Shown one piece after another: positions 12,501 to 23,759 of a stretch of 64,000 bases of DNA. The translations under genes were made by a program, and so were the position numbers. Source of the stretch: Turnera subulata. Lineage: Eukaryota > Streptophyta > Magnoliopsida > Malpighiales > Passifloraceae. Positions within the stretch are counted from its first letter, which is position 1. Each line of letters opens with the position of its first letter. Location: assembly GCA_028386065.3 (NCBI GenBank), contig JAKUCV010006724.1:35090-99089 (forward strand), written 5' to 3'. The notes under the pieces are model-generated. The model was not told the origin of the DNA. It saw only the letters and a program-made list of their open reading frames with translations, and ran no database searches.

Positions 12501-13911
12501 CTTCACTATCAGGTTCAGCTTGGTTTGCTGCCCCTTCATCTTCAGTCACTAGATCAGTGGCACTTAAATTACGCCGCAACATTCCCCCACTCTGGAATAA
12601 CTGTTCAACTTGCTGGTCATGAGCTCCTAGTCCCTTCTCTGCATTGCAAACGCTTTGTTGATGAGTGAGTTGCAGTTATATGTATGTTTAATTTTCAGAT
12701 TAAAATTTAAAAACGGATGTTGACTCACACCAGTATCAGAAAATGATAAAGCTAAAGTCTACAAAGAAGCTCTATAACCAAGGAAATTTGCTGCCTTAGG
12801 TACCTGGGGGTCTCTTAAAAATTGAGTACCCAGCCGTGAAGTCTTGCATGCATTCGGGGGGGAAGAAAGAAGGCCCCAAAAAGAAGCTCTCGTGCCTGCA
12901 GAAGAGGGCTTCTTTTGGGGGAGGAGGTGTCATGAACTCTTGTTGGAAGCTATCTGTCATAAGATCAGGCTTTTCTTCTAGAGGATCATAAGGTAGATCG
13001 AAAGGATTCCTGAAGGGCAATAAAACAGAAGGAGCCGAACCAGGCATTTGGTCATCACAAATATTAGGGAACTCGAAAGGGTTGCTTCTTGCCACCAAAA
13101 GATGAGCAATTTGGGGAGGGCCAACATCCATGTCCAGAAGGCATTTCTCAGTATTCATCTTGAACAACTTTCTTGCTCTGCGCCTCGCGATCAGGCTTTC
13201 CAGCCTCTTGTTCCTTTCTATCTCTGAGAATCCAAGGTCCATGAGATTCTTCTGATCATCCTCTGTCCACTCCACGGGCTTCTTCGCCCTCTCCTGTGGT
13301 CCCTCTTCCTCCGAGTCCGAGCTTTCCAGTTCTGTCTCGCTAATGCCACACCGAAATTTGGTTACATCAGGTTCTGACGATGCTTCACCAAGTTTTGCAA
13401 TATTTTCACCAACAGATACATTGCGAGAGGAACTCCTTCCACCAGGATTCTTCTTCTTGTTGGAAGCTTTAGTTTCCTTCTTCTTGATCTGTATTGTTTC
13501 TTTTGGTTTCCCTTCAATCGAATCTTCTTGAATCTTTTCCTCAACTGCTTTATGCAATAATGCCTGAGCTTGTATACAAGAGTCGCCATCTTCATTATTG
13601 GCAATAATAAGATCCTCTGATGAAGACTTTGATTTCTGGGATGGCATTGCTGCACCATCTTTCTTCTCATCTTTGGTTGCATGACGTTTTGTTCTCAAAT
13701 AAAAACGGATGAAAACAGCTGTGCAGACAAGGAATGGGGTAGTGTAAACCAGCAAATTGAAAACTGAGGGGAGGAATAAGTATACAACCAATAGGATTAA
13801 CAGGGCTACCGAAAAAATTGGGAACTTTTGTACAAATTTATAGCAAGAGTTCATGGAAAATTTAACCATCCTCCACATAAAGACTCCAACATGCTTTCCA
13901 TCAATCTCCAT
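9537..13911 (-). CDS. Plant protein of unknown function, N-terminal membrane segment, acidic disordered body (5 exons)
   Basis: I infer exons at 13911-12804, 12638-11716, 11409-10690, 10467-10183 and 10031-9537. All junctions are GT/AG and the frame stays open across them, giving about 1176 residues. Residues 30-70 form one or two hydrophobic segments (FPIFSVALLILLVVYLFLP and a second), followed by a basic patch, so the protein is probably anchored in a membrane. Around residues 270-365 is a compact region rich in NPF/NPFDLPYD-type motifs that looks like the best-conserved part. The rest is Ser/Glu/Asp-rich and probably disordered. A GGACAG/GTAACA donor-like site lies 40 bases before the chosen stop, so the extreme C-terminus could differ. 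Resembles uncharacterised plant proteins; I do not assign a function. The 5' flank carries five CCTAG repeats (13941-13965). Confidence 0.8.
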
Positions 13912-15490
13912 CTTATTTTGTTTCTTTAATTTTTGGACAACCTAGCCTAGCCTAGCCTAGCCTAGGAAAGAAGAAGAACTAAGAATTTCTATTAATTCTT
14001 GTTGACTGAAGATGTAATAATATCAACATGCTAGAGATGGATATTCACATGCTCTCTCTAACTCAAACAACACAGTGAGAAACCAACCAATCTACTTCTG
14101 TCTCTCTGGTGTGATGGATGAGGGGATGTATCTTTTGTTTTACTAAACTATCAATTGCTGCTACCTACATTACAAAAATGGTGGACAAGAGATGATCATC
14201 CTGTGATAACATGGAGGTTGACAAGAATGGTCAGCTTTTTCCCACGAATGATAACCAACCAAAACCTCTGATTTGGTTTGCAGAGACTTTGCATCTGAGG
14301 TATTCATTTTTAGTAATCTTTGTTTGGTTAGGAGAGGCGAGAGATCCTCTTATTTAGGACATGCACTACTATTTTCCTCTTTTCCCTCATTACTAGGATG
14401 ACAGGAAAAGGACGGGTGTGCACCTAGTTTGAATTGAAGCTACAACTGCTTTGCAATTGCAAGCAACACGTCACACATCAACATATGCCTCCCTCCCTCC
14501 CTCCTTAATTCACATCTATTTCTGGGAATTAATTAAATTAAACCATACAGTAAGTACACACATATATATATATATATAACAAGAATCTGCATATATATTA
14601 TAACAAGAAAGAAAGAAAGAAAGAAAGCTGTGTGCTTTTTCCAATAATCTAATAAAATAGTAACAAAACTTTTGGTAACTTTTTTTTTCCAGTGTTTTTT
14701 TATATGTATGTATTATGAACAATTCAATTCAATTCAATTCACTGGTTGTATGTTCAAAACACGGAATTCCTCAAATGTTCGACCAAGAAAACAGAAGAAA
14801 AGAAAAGAATTCCCCCAAATGTAGACAAAATGGGCTTGAATTTTGGTCACTACTGAATTGTTAAAAGCCACAGAAACACAAAGCCCAAACAAAATATCCA
14901 TTGATGTGGGCCTCCCTCACTGAACATGTGGTTACTCCGGAGCCAATCCCCTCAAAAATCCCCATCAAAACTACTACTGGTAACCAGTACTACTGAGGTT
15001 CAAAAAAGAAAAAAAAAAAAAACTAGTACCAGTACCACCATCGCCTACACGCGTCTACTTATCCAGCCTCAGGAACACCCAGCTCTCACATAAACCCCGC
15101 CGCACCCAATCATTGCCCTCTGCTCTCCCTTGTAAGTAAATTGTTGTTCGGCCTCGAGCACCCGGACACGGAGGATAAACGCTTGGAAAGAGAGGAATTA
15201 ATTATACAGTAAACCTCATCTCAGGAACCTCGACATCCAACGGCTGACATTCAACGCTGCCTTCTTTGATTTCTTTCTTCCCCGATATCGCCATAGCCAG
15301 AGGAAATCTTTCTGTCCTCTCCCTCTCTCCATTCAACGATAATTGTAATCGCATTACAAATTCGAGACGCGTACATATAAATTAAACAACAACAACAACA
15401 TAAAGCCTTTGTTATTATTATTATTTTTTTTTTTAATATCCTCTCCTCTCCTCTCCTCATATGCAGCAGGATTTTGCAATTTAAAAAAAC
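13912..15490. promoter_or_regulatory. Divergent intergenic region between the unknown gene and FTSH7/9
   Basis: About 1.6 kb between two divergent start codons; presumably holds both promoters. It includes GAAA and TA microsatellites (14564-14625), AATTC repeats (14721-14740) and a CTCTC-rich tract (15438-15458) just upstream of the FtsH start, typical of plant 5' UTRs. No ORF or RNA gene is supported here. Core promoter positions are not determinable by eye. Confidence 0.4.
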
Positions 15491-18400
15491 ATGTCCTCGC
15501 TGATAGAAACTCTACGGCCAATAACGCTCATTAAATCCCACCCCGTTTCCACCTCTAATCTCCGGTACCGGTGGCAGCCTAGGGTTTTCCACCCCAATCC
15601 AATCACTTCCCCTAATCCCCTCCACTCCCAATCCCAAAGCTTCAGCTTATGGAACACCAAGCTCCGGGAGTACAGAATCCTGGCCAAGTGCCAGGACGGC
15701 GACCCCTCGGCCTCGGAGCAGCAGCGGACGGAGCCCACGGAAGGGCAGAACCTGAGTGGGAGTAAGGTCAATACCACCGGCCCCCCCAACAAGCAGAGCA
15801 GGCGGGAGAAGGAGAAGCAAGGGAAGAGTCAGTGGTGGTGGCCCAAGAAGCAGAGCCGCTGGAGATGGCAGCCCCTGATTCAAGCCCAGGAAATTGGGGT
15901 CCTCCTCCTCCAGCTCGGGATTGTGATGTTCGTCATGCGGTTGCTGCGCCCCGGGATCCCTCTCCCCGGCTCCGAGCCCAGGCAGCCCACCACCTTCATC
16001 AGTGTTCCCTACAGTGAGTTCTTGAGTAAGATAGGGAGTAACCAGGTGCAGAAGGTGGAGGTGGATGGGTTCCACATTATGTTCAAGTTGAAAAACGAGG
16101 GAAAGGGCAGCGCCGATGCGTCCTTTACCGGTGGGACTAAGTTGCAGGAGTCGGAGTCGGTTTTGAGGAGTGTGGCCCCCACGGCCAAGAGGATTGTCTA
16201 CACTACTACGCGCCCCACTGATATCAAAACCCCCTACGAGAAGATGCTTGAGAATCAGGTCGAGTTTGGGTCACCTGATAGGCGGTCCGGGGGATTCTTT
16301 AACTCCGCTCTGGTGGGTCTTCTCTACTCTGTTTCCCTCCCTCTCCCTCTCTCTCCAGTTTTTTGATTTTATTGTTTGCAATTTGTACTTGCCGCTTAGA
16401 TATTAGGGGGGAAAAGAAAATTGGCGGGAGCTATCAACAATGGTAATTTCTTGTCGGAATATATTGGTGTTCGTGGAGTACGAACTTGCTTTCTTGTGGT
16501 AGGTTTTTCATGTCAAGTGCTGTTCTAAATGGTTGAACGCTGATCCTTGGTTCATCTTAGGCTTGCAGCATAAGCATTCTTACTTTTTTAGAATTGACAG
16601 AGAGGCGACAGGGGTATGGCAATGTGCGTCACTTGTGCTATCGCCTTGTTTTGGTTGCTTGCACCATAACCTGTCCTTTGGTGAATTTGCTGCATCTGTT
16701 GAAAGTACCTGTTTTTGGTAAATTTGTTGTTGCTTCTGTTATTCCCTTCTTATCTCATCTTATTACAGGTTAACAAGCAGTTGTCTGCACTAGTGCATCG
16801 GACATGCGTCATAATACCCTTTATCTCTGCCATGTGCCTACTTGAATGTTCTGGTTTAGTTTCTTTTGGACAGAAATAGGGTCCACTGTAACGATGATTA
16901 CTAACTCATGCATTGACTTCATACTTTAACCTGTTGAAATGGAAACAATCTATTTATTTTAGCTAAACTCTCTGTTGATAATTTAAAAATAAAATTGTTG
17001 TACTAGTGGCATATGTATTTGATTTTACTCTGCTCTTTGCAGATAGCACTGTTTTATGTGGCAGTGCTTGCAGGCCTTCTTCACCGCTTCCCCGTTAGCT
17101 TTTCTCAGGTTTGAATTGTCATTCTGCATTTTCATTTTTTCTTCAAGAGAATACAGTGTATGGAGGTTCTGAGTATGGTTGAATACCGTGCAGCATGCAG
17201 CTGGCCAGATTAGAAACCGCAAGTCTGGAAGTTCTGGAGGTTCAAAAGCTTCTGAGCAAGGGGAAGCAATCACTTTCGCAGATGTTGCAGGGGTTGATGA
17301 AGCTAAGGAGGAGCTAGAAGAAATTGTGGTGTGTTAGCTTGGCTTGATTGTGGCTCGTAGTGGTTCATTACATGTTTCTACAATATCCTAAATCTTCTCT
17401 ACTAATTCAGGAAATGGTCTTTATATGCTGATGTTTACTGCCAGGAATTTCTCAGGAATCCAGATAGGTATATTAGACTAGGTGCCCGTCCTCCCCGTGG
17501 TGTTCTTCTGGTGAGTTTCAAGATGTTTCTATTTAAGTTTATTAGCACCTAGAGTTAGTTTCAATAAATTAAATGATGTCGATAGAGAATAGAATAGAAT
17601 AAGGAAAGAATTCAAATAACAGAGGTGCTAGGCTGAATAAGCAAAACTGAATTGAATAGGTATGGAAGTTTGATATTTAGGGTTAAAAACCACTAAAAAC
17701 TCTTTTACAGCAAGTAACATGATAAAAGGCTGCTGAAAATGGAGCCAACTTAATCTATCTAAACTAGTGAAAACCTAAAACAAAGGGGAATCCTAAAATA
17801 GAAGGAATCCTAGTGCGACTGTGACATGTAAACAGTAACTAACTTATTAAATAAGAAAATAATAAAATTCTAAATACTAAAAATTATGCTCATTCGTCAT
17901 GAAACCACTGTTCTGTACCTCTTCAGTGGTTCGGGGTCTTTTAAGTCTTTACCTTTGGTGGTCACACGCCTTTTCTTTCTCCATTTCCCTTTATTCATCT
18001 ATTAATTTATGCATGGCCAGTCCCAAATTCTCTTTGAAGCCCTGGCTTTCCTAGTTTTGCTTTTTGATTGGTTCTCGCGACCTGTTTGTATGCTGTTGTG
18101 CTTGAATATCACAAAACCTCACACTAGATGCTAAAATGCAAGCATGACATCACAATGTTGCTTCAAATTTTAAGTTTCGCCAAGTTTATTGAGCATCATT
18201 TTGTATATTTTCCAGGTGGGTCTTCCTGGGACAGGTAAGACTCTTCTGGCAAAGGCTGTTGCTGGAGAAGCTGAAGTGCCATTTATAAGCTGCTCTGCAA
18301 GTGAATTTGTGGAACTATATGTCGGTATGGGTGCCTCCCGAGTCAGAGATCTGTTTGCACGGGCAAAGAAGGAGGCACCATCAATAATTTTTATTGATGA

Positions 18401-21400
18401 AGTAAGCTTACAAAATTTTGAGGATGTCAGATGACCATATCAATGTTGAAGCCACTAAATTTGAGTCTTATTTTACCTGCAATGCAGATAGATGCTGTTG
18501 CAAAAAGTCGTGATGGAAAATTCCGCATAGTCAGCAATGATGAACGGGAGCAAACTTTGAACCAGTTGCTGACTGTAATCTCCTTCGCTTAATTTGTTTT
18601 CTTCGTTCAAGCATTTGTTTGTTCTGCTTCTGGTGAAGTTTAAACGTTTGGAAATGCAACTCAGGAGATGGATGGGTTTGATAGCAACTCTGCTGTTATT
18701 GTCCTTGGTGCAACAAATCGCTCGGATGTCTTAGATCCTGCACTGCGTCGGCCGGGCAGATTTGACCGTGTGGTTATGGTTTGTAATGTTAATGGAATAT
18801 CTCAATAGCAAAGGTTTGTCCCTCTGGATAAATATGTGAGATGCAACATTTGATTTGTAGGTGGAATCACCAGATAGAAATGGAAGGGAAGCCATTCTGA
18901 AAGTGCATGCTTCTAAGAAAGAGCTTCCTCTTGGACAGGATGTTAACCTAAGTGACATTGCCTCCATGACCAGTGGATTTACTGGGTATCTGACACCCCT
19001 CTACAAATTTGCTGTCTTTTATTTTTGGTTAATATATATGATAGGTGTGACTTTTTATTTCTGTGTCATGCAGGGCTGATCTTGCAAATCTGGTCAATGA
19101 AGCTGCTTTGTTGGCCGGTAGGAAGAACAAAATAGTAGTCGAGAGGATTGATTTCATTCAGGCAGTGGAGCGTTCAATAGCTGTGAGTCTCTCTGTCTCT
19201 CTCTCTCACCCTTGCACCGTCTCTCTCTCCCTCTATGCCTGTGTACAACCATGCATAAGCATTTTTCTGGAAGTTAGAGCCTTAGATATCTTCCTCATCT
19301 CCTTTCAGTCCTTAAATATCTTCCTCATTTTCCTTTCAGTCATGTTTTTTCTTGGTAGTTTTTTTCTTCTAAATCAATATATTCTTTGAACCTCATGTAG
19401 TACCAATTGGTAAGGCATTGGCAGATTGAATGCTCATTTAATAATACTGTAGCCATTCCTGTTCCTTTAATTCTATTTTGACAAGGGAGCCAGGTAAAAT
19501 CCGAAAAACTATTGTAGTGAACCGAGCTAAACTGTTTCAAAATGAAATTTTCTTTTGCTTTTACTAGGCTGAGCAGGACAGACAGAAAGCTTGCTCTCTC
19601 ACAAGACCTTAACTTCTTCCAGTTGGCTAGTATTAACTCCTCTCTTCTTGATTTTCAAGATTGATTACCAGCAATTTTGTTAAGCCTTTTTCTTTAATGG
19701 TATTGCCAAGTACTTTTCATTGTTTAGCTGCTTTTTTTTAGCAGACTGTATGCTTGCTTGTTGCTCTGTAACTCCTGCCCCCGAACGTACCAAACAGGCC
19801 AAGATACTAAAGCAAATCCTTCTGTAGTTGGGGCCCAAGCAATCATTATTCTGAGAATCTAAATATGAATTCTGACGATGAATCAAATAGTGGGTGTTAA
19901 ACAACTTTATTTGTTTGTAGGGTATAGAAAAGAAGACTGTGAAGTTACAAGGAAGTGAGAAGGCTGTTGTTGCACGCCATGAAGCTGGCCACGCCATAGT
20001 TGGTACTGCAGTTGCTAAACTTCTTCCTGGGCAACCCCGTGTTGAGGTAATACCTAAACACGTATTGTTCTGAAATGTTTGTTTATTATCATCACGATGT
20101 CTATAGTCTAACCACATCATGGAAGTTGGACCACATCGGATTGTATGTCTGTATCTACGTCATGCTTTGACTACAGCATAATTTGTTTACTCGTTAAAAT
20201 TTGCATTCAGGTATGTGTTTTCAGTCATTTAGTGCCCGTTTATGGATAAATATTAAGTACGTTTAGTAGGGTCTTCATTTTATCAATCTGATTCGTTTAT
20301 CTATAATGCATCATAGAAAATGGAATAGAGATTAAGGAGTGCTCTGGTGGTGTTGATGCTGAAATATGATGCAGTACTAAATTAGAATTGTAAATGCTTT
20401 TGGGAGCACGAGAGTTACAATTGAAATACAAGAACATGAGGTACTAATGTATTATTGCCAAAATGATGTCAACGAGATTATAACACTTGCTTTCTGCTAA
20501 TGCCATCAGAAGTTAAGCATCTTGCCAAGAACGGGTGGAGCGTTAGGCTTTACTTATTCACCTCCAACAAATGAGGATAGGTATCTGCTTTTCATTGATG
20601 AGTTACGTGGCCGCTTGGTTACTCTTCTTGGAGGGCGTGCAGCAGAAGAAGTAGTGTATTCAGGTCGTGTGTCAACAGGTGCTCTGGATGATATTCGGCG
20701 AGCCACTGACATGGCATACAAGGCTGTAGCTGAATACGGTCTTAATCAGACAATAGGTCCCGTGTCTGTAGCAACACTCTCTGGGGGTGGGATTGATGAC
20801 TCTGGAGCTGCTCCTTGGGGAAGGGACCAGGTACTGTCTCTTTTCCATTTTTATTTCTTTCATTTTATGTCTACCCTGAAAGACTTATCACTTGACTACA
20901 ACAGGGTCATCTTGTCGATCTAGTTCAACGAGAGGTTACTTCGTTATTGCATTCTGCGCTTGATGTAGCACTCTCTGTTGTACGTGCTAATCCTACTGTA
21001 TTGGAGGGGCTTGGTGCCCATCTGGAAGGTGATGCATTCCTGTCGGCAGTTTAAATATCATTTTACATTATAGCATGCATTTCCAAGTTATCATCCATTA
21101 ATTTTAGCTTCCTTTCCCAATCTTGATTCACAGAATTGCCCTAAAACCATGTTTTTCTTCTTTTGGAGTTGAACTCTATGACATTATGCAAAAGCTGTAC
21201 CTTTTCTCAATGTTTCATGGAAGGTTTCACTTAGGTGTACGGCCTGAAATCACAGATCCTCTCATCATGTATTTTTCCCACAGTTGAAATCTAAGATACA
21301 GTAATACTAGTAATATTGTTCCACCTTTTAACTGTCTGTGCCCCCGGTGGGTCTAAAGATGAGTATCCCCAATTGCACCAGTTGCATTCATGGTATAACT

Positions 21401-21617
21401 CGGTCCTAATGTTGTAGTGAATTTGTATCTGCAATTCCCTTAATGTTCGAGTGTTCTTTTGCTTTTTCTCTTTACTGGTTCAGAGAACGAGAAAGTAGAA
21501 GGCGAGGAGCTGCAGGAGTGGTTGAAACTAGTGGTTGCTCCCAAAGAACTTGCAATGTTTGTCAAAGGCAAGCAAGAGTCTCTTTTTCCTTTGGAGGCTG
21601 GCGCAGTGATACAGTAG
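15491..21617 (+). CDS. FTSH7/9: ATP-dependent zinc metalloprotease FtsH, chloroplastic (FTSH7/FTSH9 type), 13 exons
   Basis: Exons inferred at 15491-16312, 17043-17108, 17194-17328, 17445-17510, 18216-18401, 18488-18574, 18665-18778, 18861-18985, 19074-19182, 19921-20046, 20510-20830, 20905-21028 and 21484-21617. All are GT/AG and the total is exactly 804 codons plus stop, the length usual for FTSH7/9. A Ser/Arg-rich transit peptide precedes a membrane helix (about 134-153, [19 protein letters not shown]) and a second ([13 protein letters not shown], about 275-287). AAA+ motifs: Walker A GLPGTGKT (365-372), Walker B IIFIDE (420-425), second region of homology [20 protein letters not shown]. 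The zinc site HEAGH (590-594) and the downstream acidic ligand region [14 protein letters not shown] are intact. Family role: a hexameric membrane protease degrading plastid membrane proteins. Catalytic residues look complete, so it should be active. Confidence 0.95.
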
Positions 21618-22148
21618 TTGGTTTTTCCGCTCCAGTGTCAATCATTTTCGTATATGAAGTTAGCCTAGAACTCGTCATCCAATTATACAATTTCTGCCAA
21701 AGACCGAGTCGTGGTCAGTACTCTTCCTTGCAACTTTGTACATTTCGCTGAGGTATAACTTTTGGTTTCATTTAACATTACTGGCCAAAACAAGCCAACA
21801 TGAGATTGGCTGAGCGTGTACTTCTGCTGAAGCCTTCTCAAGTTCACGGGGGTTTAACATTATGTTTTGTGTTCCTGCATGCCAGTTGGCCTTTGATGTC
21901 TATTATTCAATTGGCTATTATTTTAGACGGTATAGTGCGCTAGTTGTTGGCAATTGTAACTTCTTTTTTTCACTTGTATACCTGATCATTCTGTGAAAAT
22001 ATATGACGTTACACATGCTCCTTATGGATTTAGCCTTTGTTGTAAACACACGCTGTTCATATTTCAAAACGGGAAATAAAATTTATTGTAATTGTATACA
22101 CGCTGTAAGTTTTGATTTAAGAGTTCGGTGATGTTTGGGTTTTCTTTT
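21618..22148 (+). other. FTSH7/9 3' UTR and flank
   Basis: AT-rich downstream sequence with an AATAAA-type signal in GGGAAATAAAATTTATTG (about 22070), a plausible polyadenylation region about 450 bases after the stop. No other feature is visible. Confidence 0.4.
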
Positions 22149-22580
22149 TTTCCCCGGTGATGAGCAGGAATATCTTGAATTATCTGAACAATTGGATGTT
22201 CTAAGGCTATATTGGACAAAGGATGAGATGGGATTTGAAAATAAAGAAGAGTACCACCTTAATCCGATCCTGGTTCAGTCTCTTTATTTACAAATCCCAT
22301 TCTAGCTTGTGGCCTACTGAACATAGCTCAACTGTAGCCTCACAGGGGGATCATATCTGCCATGAAATTTTTTCCCCGGTGATGAGCAGGAATATCTTGA
22401 ATTATCTGAATAATTGGATGATCTAAGGCTATATTTGGTACAAAGGATGAGATGGGATTTGAGAATGAAGAAGAGTACCACCACCTTAATTGAACATCCG
22501 ATCCTGGTTCAGTCTCTTTATTTACAAATCCCATTCTAGCTTGTAGCCTCACAGGGGGATCATATCTGCCATGAAATTTC
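22149..22580 (+). repeat. Tandem duplication of a ~215-bp unit
   Basis: Two adjacent imperfect copies (about 22149-22367 and 22368-22580) each start TTCCCCGGTGATGAGCAGG and end GATCATATCTGCCATGAAAT. They differ by small indels: the first copy has an additional CTACTGAACATAGCTCAACT stretch and the second an additional ACCACC and AATTGAACAT. It is noncoding. The words GGCTATATTTGGTACAAAGG and GATGAGATGGGATTTG resemble the termini of plant hAT-type MITEs, so the unit may be MITE-derived. Confidence 0.75.
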
Positions 22581-23544
22581 TTATGTGCATTTCCTTGCAT
22601 CTCGAACAATTGTTGCCTATTGGATTAATTACGTAGATGAAATTCACAAAAGGGAAGAAGTTATATGATCTGCACCCATTAGCATGTCCGGAATCCATGT
22701 ATCTTAGTATTGGCAAGTACTGGCGGTGAAATCCTCTTGAACGGGTGTGGTAATCGCTTAGGGATTGGTTTAATGCATTAAATTAAATCGAGTAGTATAG
22801 ATAAGGCTGTTGAAATATTTGAATTGGTTAACTAAATAAAAGTTTGAATAGAATAATTTGATGAATTCTGATTAAGATCCACAAATGGTAAAAAAAAAAA
22901 ATGAAATGTCTGGATAGGAAGAATGTCTAGTATAGGTTTGTTTTTGTAAGCAGGGAGGCCGATGTGCACATTTATGCCTTTGGCAAACGGGGACTCCCAT
23001 TTCAACTCAAGGTCTACTTATACTCTCACCCTGGAAATTTTTTATATTCTCACCTAGGACAGAGTGGGTAGGTGTTCAGGCAACTATTTTATTGTAGTTA
23101 TTTTATTTGAAGATGTTCATAATACAGTAACGCATTTCATTCTATTTAGTTTAGCATGTGACACCTCTTGCACGCTTTACCTTATGCAATATGTTGAAAT
23201 TGAAACCAAAAGAATGTGTGTCTAATATCATTTCTAATTGAAGGTGGGAAGCAAGTATGGCACTAAACCAGAAGTGTAAGAAAATTTGATAACTATAATA
23301 AAATGATTGCATCGTTAATGTTTCAATTATGTGATTTATTTGTTAATATTTCTAATATGTATATCGTTAAAATATATATTGTCGAGAGAGCATCAAATAT
23401 GTCACTATGAATATTTTAACATGCTTAAAAAAATATAGATAGCATCATTTATGCCCAACAATGTCATTCCACACTTTTTATTCACTTTAAACAATTCACA
23501 CAGCTTGAGGAATAATATAACAATGATAGTATTTAATCAAACAT
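22581..23544. other. AT-rich intergenic sequence, nothing recognised
   Basis: No long ORF, RNA gene or terminal repeat is visible. AT-rich spacer between the duplication and the copia element, whose target duplication starts at 23545. Confidence 0.5.
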
Positions 23545-23549
23545 AACTC

Positions 23550-23746
23550 TATTATAAATAATTTGTTTAATGGAAAGAATTTTCATGAATGAAGGGGAAG
23601 ATGAAGAAGATGGAAAGAAGAAGAAGAGATAGAGAGGAAAAGATGAGCTCGGTTTTTTTTCATTTCACATATCATCTGTATTTCTGTTATACACAATATA
23701 TAGGGGAAGGTAGGCAGTACAGTGCCATCCACTTTTTTTTATAACA
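23550..23746 (-). repeat. Copia copy 1, 3' LTR
   Basis: 197 bp, bounded by target duplication AACTC on the left and polypurine tract CCAAGGGGGAG (minus strand) on the right. Shares most of its sequence with 30303-30491, including ATGGAAAGAATTTTCATGAA and GAGCTCGG. Confidence 0.9.
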
Positions 23747-23759
23747 CTCCCCCTTGGAT

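Noticed and set aside
12104..12622. Long open frames on the plus strand opposite the unknown gene
   Set aside because: They lie antisense to exon 2 of a gene with good splice structure and have no recognisable domain; shadow frames.
15647..16075. Leu/Pro-rich open frame antisense to FTSH7/9 exon 1
   Set aside because: GC-rich exon shadow; the plus strand continues exactly into conserved FtsH exons.
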